NCBI GenBank assembly: GCA_013339895.1
Contig: JABACO010000017.1
Coordinates: forward strand, 5,308,750-5,372,749
Reading direction: 5' to 3'
Source of the DNA: Ephydatia muelleri
Taxonomy: Eukaryota; Porifera; Demospongiae; Spongillida; Spongillidae
Length of the DNA stretch: 64,000 bases
Made by a program: the position numbers and the translations under genes. Positions 58,801 through 64,000 of the stretch are shown in pieces. Within the stretch, counting starts at the first letter, position 1. Each line of letters starts with the position of its first letter. The notes beneath the pieces are model-generated. The model made no database searches and was not told the origin of the DNA. It saw only the letters and a list, made by a program, of their open reading frames with translations.

Positions 58801-61475
58801 TTCTCTGTGACCATCCTTGTCTCCCTTCTTCGACTTTTCATGAGCTCTGTGATATGTATGAACCACACAATACAGTGGAGTCAGAGTGGTGGCTAACTAG
58901 TGACCACATCACTCACAACGCCAAATCGTTAGCCTCGTGTTGGTAGACGTGCATGTCAACAAAAAAGGTGTTGAACCAGAAGTGGAACATCTTTTCCTAT
59001 TGAGTAGGGAAGTCACACAGCATGCGAACAAGTACCAACTCTCATCATACTATTGGTGACATTTAGAGCCTGGACACTGTAAGCATATCAACAAATGCTG
59101 GATTATGGGATAGTGACATGGGAAGTGCAACTATTCTCATGGATCCGTTAATTTGGTAAGATCATCTTGCGAATTGCGATGTCTCTTCGTCTTCTTTTAA
59201 TTAACTTACTGTCTTCGTGAGGTGAATGGCTAGCTTTATTTACGATGGAGAATGGGCGGAACAAAGAAGTTATCGTGGATTGGAAGAATGGAACATGGTT
59301 GCATACAGTGCAATGTTAATTTGCATTAACTTCGCACAGCACGTATTGGATAAAGTAAAAATTAAGGAACAGAACAAATCAATAGCTAAATGACCCTTCT
59401 ATGTACTCATGGGTTTAGAAGCAATATGAATGCTCCCACATGAAGATGTGGCGTGTTTGAACCTGATGGGGTATCAGACCTCGTAACATTGGCACTGTAC
59501 TATTCCAAGACACCAAAAACAATTTTTACATTGCGAAATGGTGCAGTATGAAGTGTTGAAAGTTTGAAGTTGATAGCACTAACCATTCTGAAGTTATAGC
59601 AATTCGAACGTGATGCATGTTTATAATTATAACGTTCCATAATTATGTTGCTTTGTGTCACGCAAAAAAATATTTTAAACCTCAGATGGGTTCTTTTGCT
59701 CAACACTGTATAGCAAATAATTTGATCAACTGTTGTCAATAATAGCAGCTGAGATCAAGACATCAAACACTATCCCCCAACGCTGCTATATCTGCAGCCA
59801 CCTTTGGCATGTTACTGGTCACATCAATGCCACCACATTCTGGTCCCTAGACAGATACCAAATAGTAATATGCATTGTAGTTGTGCTGTACTATTGTGTA
59901 TTGTTGTGTTGTATGTATTGCTTATAAAGTTCTTAAATATTAACGACTAGCATTACAAATAAAAACTACTCAATCTTGCCCCTTTTCTTGATTTTAGTTT
60001 ATCTTTGCCCCATAATATTTTTATTCACCAATTACCAATACTATTTGCCTTATACAGTACTACAGTCAATATAAATGACGTTATATTTATAACCTTTGAT
60101 TATGCTCTATTGTAAAAAAAAACCTTACGCCAGCTATGTACATATTGTAAGTACACACACAGAGAGACACACACATAAACACACACCTTTCCAAACTTTT
60201 GGTGGAAGAACTCGACTTTAATGTCCCCACATAGCGGGAGTGGTTGGGGCAACATCAGATCAGCAGAACTCTCCCCCCTACGAATCTGCAAAGTACAATA
60301 CAGCCATAGGCACGCACAGTCAGAGAGAGGTAAGACGAGGTCACCCATACTCATCACTGAATAGTATATGTGATTTCAAAGCAAATGGGCATTACAATGG
60401 AATCTGTAGATTCATAATTACCTCAAATATTTGGGATGTGAAAATCCTTGTCTTGTAGAGACATATAGTGAAGAAAGGACCTACACAGATATCAGCCGGT
60501 GGGAGGAAGATAGAGGGGGATAGAGGAAGAGAAGGGAAAATAGAGAGAGGGGGAGAGAAGGAAAAAAGAGGGACTATAGAATGGTGTGTTACATAGTGAA
60601 TACTAAATGTACCACTATCTCAATTCCCAAGCACTCGTTTAGAGCTATACATGTAGCCTACATACACCGTACATGCATGTTTCGATAACAAACTGCAAAT
60701 TAATTCTATAGCAAATTGCAGGGCATTCACATCTTACACTGCAGATGATATTGACAGCAAAACTCACAGCATGTTCCTTGGAAGAAGTTGGGAATGCCCT
60801 CCAGCTTGAAGCCTATAAGTGTCATTGTCTTTGGTGAATACTCGAGCCTATTCCTAAGCAGATGTCCATAGTACTGTACATATCTTCGCTGGCTGGGGAT
60901 GGTTACACCCTGGGGTTTCAATACAAGGGAGAAAGGAAGGGCAGGGAGCAAGGGAGGTAGAAGCGAGGGAGGAGAGATAATAAAAGTTATGGGTATGCAT
61001 TGCACAAGGGCACTCACTACTAACCTTGGCATTTTGAGTTCTGGCTTCACCGTAGAACCTGAGTGCCTCCTTCGTGGTTTCAATCATTTGGTCATGGAGT
61101 AGGTACGCACAAATCATGACTCCTGTTTGACCCTGAGAAAATGCAAAACATATCACCACACGTGAGAGCATATTACAAACTCTTGCAGTGTATTCTCATT
61201 TTCTCTTTAGGAGATACCCCATCTACATGGTTTCCAATGTGTGCAAGTACGTGTGTGGAGGAATGCTACATTTAATTTTATGACTTGTTCTTCTCTTCTC
61301 CTCTCTCCTGCTCACCCTCCCTTCCACTCCTACCTCCTCTTTACCTTTCCAGAAGTACAGTGTACCACAGCCACATTTCTCTCATCAGCATTCAGCCAAA
61401 GATCCATGTCTTGGCAAAACGGTCTGATTAACTCAAAAGGTGGTGCGTTGTGGTCATCAAATGGGTAGTTTGACA
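52899..61475 (-). CDS. PTEN: PTEN-family phosphatase, ten exons found, signature Arg replaced by Gln
   Basis: PTEN removes the 3-phosphate of PIP3 at the plasma membrane. Exons on the minus strand: 61345-61475 (YPFDDHNAPPFELIRPFC, ending VVHCTSGK), 61025-61132 (GQTGVMICAYLL), 60768-60909 (GVTIPSQRRYVQYYGHLL), 60422-60480, 60187-60285 (QPLPLCGDIKVEFFHQ), 58917-58996 (EKMFHFWFNTFFV), 58785-58846, 58118-58272 (DELDKANKDK), 53143-53270 (acidic tail, NLSDTDPEDDDSEP) and 52899-52928 (FQDEPLPYD, stop). All have GT/AG junctions and consistent phase except between the last two blocks, where a C2 exon is missing. The part equivalent to human residues 1-84 was not found, so the gene probably continues beyond the window. 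The signature reads HCTSGKGQTG where human has HCKAGKGRTG: Cys124 is kept and catalytic Arg130 is Gln. The Asp-His after YPF is kept. A Mag-like LTR element sits in one intron. Confidence 0.93.
53586..57903 (-). mobile_element. Young Mag-like Ty3/gypsy LTR retrotransposon in a PTEN intron
   Basis: The LTRs at 53586-53694 and 57795-57903 are 109 bp each, start TG and end CA, and appear identical. AAAAA flanks both sides (53581-53585 and 57904-57908). One very long frame (53996-57655) encodes gag with two zinc knuckles (CNRCNSTDHSVREC and CFRCKKKGHIVRAC), protease (DTGAAVSIIP), reverse transcriptase (YLDDILV), RNase H and integrase, in that order. Short LTRs, a fused gag-pol and paired knuckles are typical of the Mag lineage (K02A2.6-like proteins). 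It looks whole or nearly so, with about one break at most. Identical LTRs mean a recent insertion. It lies in the same orientation as PTEN. Confidence 0.93.
59100..59690 (+). repeat. Diverged outer arm of the 8.1-kb fold-back family, in a PTEN intron
   Basis: It matches about 42060-42660 in the same orientation (ttaatttggtaagatc, gaatgggcggaacaaag, cacatgaagatgtggc, ggggtatcagacctc). Its terminus is worn and lacks a clear GATCCC end. Confidence 0.65.
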
Positions 61476-61903
61476 CTGCACACAACAGAGAAACATGAAA
61501 CACCCAAGAGGCTACAAATAGGTTGCTAGACTGCTTTCAAATCAGTTAATTATATATCTTCTTACCAATAAGCAGCATGATATAAGTAAAGGATAACAAA
61601 AATGCAAATGAATGCTCCTATCACTTTCATTCCAACATGCTGAACACCTGAGTATCAAACTGCATTCCACCCATGCGCCATGCTTCCATATTCCTCCATA
61701 GATACATGTCCGCTGATAAACTGGTTTGCCCAGACGGGCTACCGGTTCAATGTGGGACCAAGGGTATATCATATTAAATCATTGTAATCATAAGCTAAAT
61801 GAAAATTTTTCTTAAATGCTACTATTGTAATCAAGATAAATTCAAGATAATGGATGGGCTATGCCCGCCCTCTTTTGGTACGCCATGTTTTTTTATTTTT
61901 TCC

Positions 61904-62030
61904 AGGTTTCCGATGTTTGACTTTGATCTGTTTATACATGATTGGGAATTGGAAATATATCTGTTGGCTGTTGCAATAGAGACGATAGTATCCCCTGTGG
62001 CATTAGTTTTGATTGTGTCTTCTACTGAAA
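61904..62030 (+). other. Exon-like frame with splice signals, plus strand
   Basis: A pyrimidine-rich tract and ccag precede GTTTCCGATGTTTGACTTTG, and the block ends ACTGAAACAG|GTGAGT. The frame reads FPMFDFDLFIHDWELEIYLL then AVAIETIVSPVALVLIVSS. It is antisense to PTEN and matches nothing I recognise. The complementary strand is also open, so this may be chance. Confidence 0.25.
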
Positions 62031-62238
62031 CAGGTGAGTTTTGAACCACTCGTAATATGCCCAACGCACTCTTGTCTTTTGTATTCCTTTAAAAGGGGTC
62101 ATTCCATGTGGGAGGTACAACTGCATGCAGTGTACATGGGATGACGGTCAAGGGGCTGAGGCTATTGTTGCAGTGTTAGTGGGAAGTGACGGAGGATGTC
62201 GGGCATCGGTTGTGAAGGCCAAGGTGTAATCTCCAGGT

Positions 62239-62795
62239 GCTGGACATAGGGAGTCCTTCCCTGCCTCTGCCCTTGCTGCATGGACATAGGGAGTCTTTCC
62301 CTGCCTCTACCCTTGCTGCACGGACATTAGGAGTCCTTCCCTGCCTCTGCCCTTGCTGCATGGACATAGGGAGTCCTTCCCTGCCTCTACCCTTGCTGCA
62401 TGGACATTGGGAGTCCTTCCCTGCCTCTGCCCTTGCTGTATGGACATAGGGAGTCCTTCCCTGCCTCTACCCTTGCTGCATGGACATAGGGAGTCCTTCC
62501 CTGCCTCTGCCCTTGCTGCATGGACATAGGGAGTCCATCCCTTCCTCTGCCCTTGCTGCATGGACATTGGGAGTCCATCCCTGCCTCTGCCCTTGCTGCA
62601 TGGATATTGGGAGTCCTTCCCTGCCTCTACCCTTGCTGCATGGACATTGGGAGTCCTTCCCTGCCTCTGCCCTTGCTGCATGGACATAGGGAGTCCTTCC
62701 CTGCCTCTACCCTTGCTGCATGGACATAGGGAGTCCTTCCCTGCCTCTGCCCTTGCATGGACAAAGGGAGTCCTTCCCTGCCTCTACCCTTGCTG
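62239..62795 (+). repeat. 40-bp minisatellite, about 14 copies, two alternating variants
   Basis: The unit CATGGACATAGGGAGTCCTT plus CCCTGCCTCT(G/A)CCCTTGCTG is 40 bp exactly. Units with CTCTG and CTCTA largely alternate, giving an 80-bp higher-order period interrupted by three successive G units in the middle. It lies about 0.8 kb upstream of the first PTEN exon found. The open frames over it on both strands are by-products. Confidence 0.95.
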
Positions 62796-64000
62796 CACCA
62801 ATCTTCAGGCTGTGTGTGCCATGCTGGGATGAGTAGCACCCCCCATCTCCTCAGGATGGCTCTGGATTAGAGTGGGTGTCCTGACCAGAAGTGAAAAGGC
62901 GCAGTGCTCTTGGACGCCTTGCAGCTGGCTGATGCATGCTTGCATGGCGAAGACGGGACATTTTTTTTCCCTGAGTGCGACCGATTGAACTAGTGGTTCC
63001 TTTGCCCAGCCTAATCACTCTTAGACCACTAAATTGGAACAAGAGACTAGAAGTGGTCCAGGTAATGTTTCATGAGGTGAGTCCTGGGAGTCAAATGCTC
63101 ATGGTGGTGAACTCTGTGACCCTGTGTGCGACATCGCCAAGGGGAGGGAGCCCTAGTAGTGCAGTGGATAATGGATGCCATGCTGCCACATCACACACAC
63201 CTGGACTTCAGGTGGCAGCATTGCAATGTTGTCACAAAAACCTAATAAAAATGCTATGATGGGAAGCTCATTTCTATCATCAACACACAATGCTTGCACA
63301 GATGCCCAAAAAAAATAATAATAATAATATTAGGCGTGCAACTCAATGAATATGAGTAAACATTTCAGTAATCTGTACATTTTCTGAGATTTTACTGGAA
63401 GTCATTTGAGTTGCAAGCAGCATGTTATCTAGCATATGGTTACCTAAAGAGTTTTATTTTCTCCCAGAAGCCATTAGTCTCTTTGTTTTCTAAGACACAT
63501 ATATAAGTTGAAACCATGTTGCCTGTGTGCTTTATTACTTGCAACGCATCCGCCAAGCTGTGACATTGGAGCGACCAATCGGAACCAATTGGTGTGGCAT
63601 ACTAAAACTCATTAATCGTTTTATTACGCTGTTGTTATCTTTACTTTCATGTCTCTTTATAAAGAGGTACCATTGTGGCAAGCCAGCAACTTCATCTATC
63701 ATCTGCCAAGCGATTCATAGCAACATGTATGCTATTTTCATCAACGATGGGCAACGTCACCCTCTGGGCTTCTACCCTGGGACAGCCACCAAACCATGAC
63801 CAGCATCTCAGATTGGGACACAGGCCGATACAATGGTGACCAGCGTCACCCCATGGTCCCTATAGGCTCAGCGGTACGAGGCACAGCTGCTACATGCCTG
63901 ACTGTGGCCCACATTATGGGCCAAACTCAACCACAAGCCTCAGCATGCAGATAGGTTATGCTCAAGGGGTAGGTATGGATATCTCAGCATGAAAGAGCAG
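62796..64000. other. No confident gene
   Basis: The missing N-terminal PTEN exons could not be found here. A phrase near 63155 (tagtgcagtggataatgg) is faintly like a tRNA-derived SINE head, but no convincing B box follows. An (AAT)n run lies at 63311-63331. Confidence 0.35.

Noticed and set aside
62176-62839. Overlapping frames on both strands with MSMQQGQRQGR and MDIGSPSLPLPLLHGH periods
   Set aside because: These are by-products of the 40-bp minisatellite.
63120-63260. tRNA-derived SINE head (tagtgcagtggataatgg)
   Set aside because: It has only a weak A-box resemblance, with no good B box and no tail or flanking duplication.

Overview
This is animal DNA: genes with short introns and GT/AG splice sites, a PTEN-family gene, a RING/TRAF-zinc-finger/MATH protein, and a dense load of DNA transposons, LTR elements, inverted repeats and minisatellites. 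The short introns, the TRAF-like gene and the transposon mix suggest a sponge or another early-branching marine invertebrate. That is inference; no diagnostic marker is present. One placeholder gap of exactly 1,000 N lies at 16602-17601.

Layout. 0-3.2 kb: a decayed hAT C-terminus (+) followed by a 2.8-kb hAT element (405-3197) with a BED-finger transposase on the minus strand. 6.7-8.7 kb: a Ginger-like element with long subterminal repeats. 9.4-10.0 kb: a TATA-driven gene for a small secreted Ser/Lys/Asp repeat protein, disturbed by one missing A. 13.7-14.6 kb: a non-autonomous hAT element with a perfect 8-bp duplication. 19.5-20.3 kb: a second Ginger-like integrase relic. 21.07-33.46 kb: a three-layer nest. 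A Gmr1-like Ty3/gypsy element (integrase upstream of reverse transcriptase) has its 5' LTR split by two DNA transposons. One of these encodes a RAG1-like zinc-finger/RING/DDE protein (CAC termini, 4-bp AGTT duplication). The other encodes a C2H2 protein of an unassigned transposase-like family (CAC termini, TA duplication). 34.6-42.7 kb: an 8.1-kb element with about 1.5-kb inverted arms around a 2.2-kb, 25-bp minisatellite, itself hit by a 498-bp palindrome. 42.8-43.9 kb: two more fold-back elements sharing ATAT junctions.

45.3-46.6 kb: a TRAF-like gene (+). 49.2-50.0 kb: a minisatellite. 50.4-51.9 kb: arm and hAT relics. 52.9-61.5 kb (minus): ten exons of PTEN, with a young Mag-like LTR element inserted in one intron. 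This PTEN has Gln where the phosphatase signature needs its catalytic Arg, so it is either a pseudophosphatase or carries an allele or assembly error at that codon. 62.2-62.8 kb: a 40-bp minisatellite upstream of the PTEN exons.

The observations most worth following are the PTEN signature change, the RAG1-like transposon, and the nested insertion history that can be read to the base.
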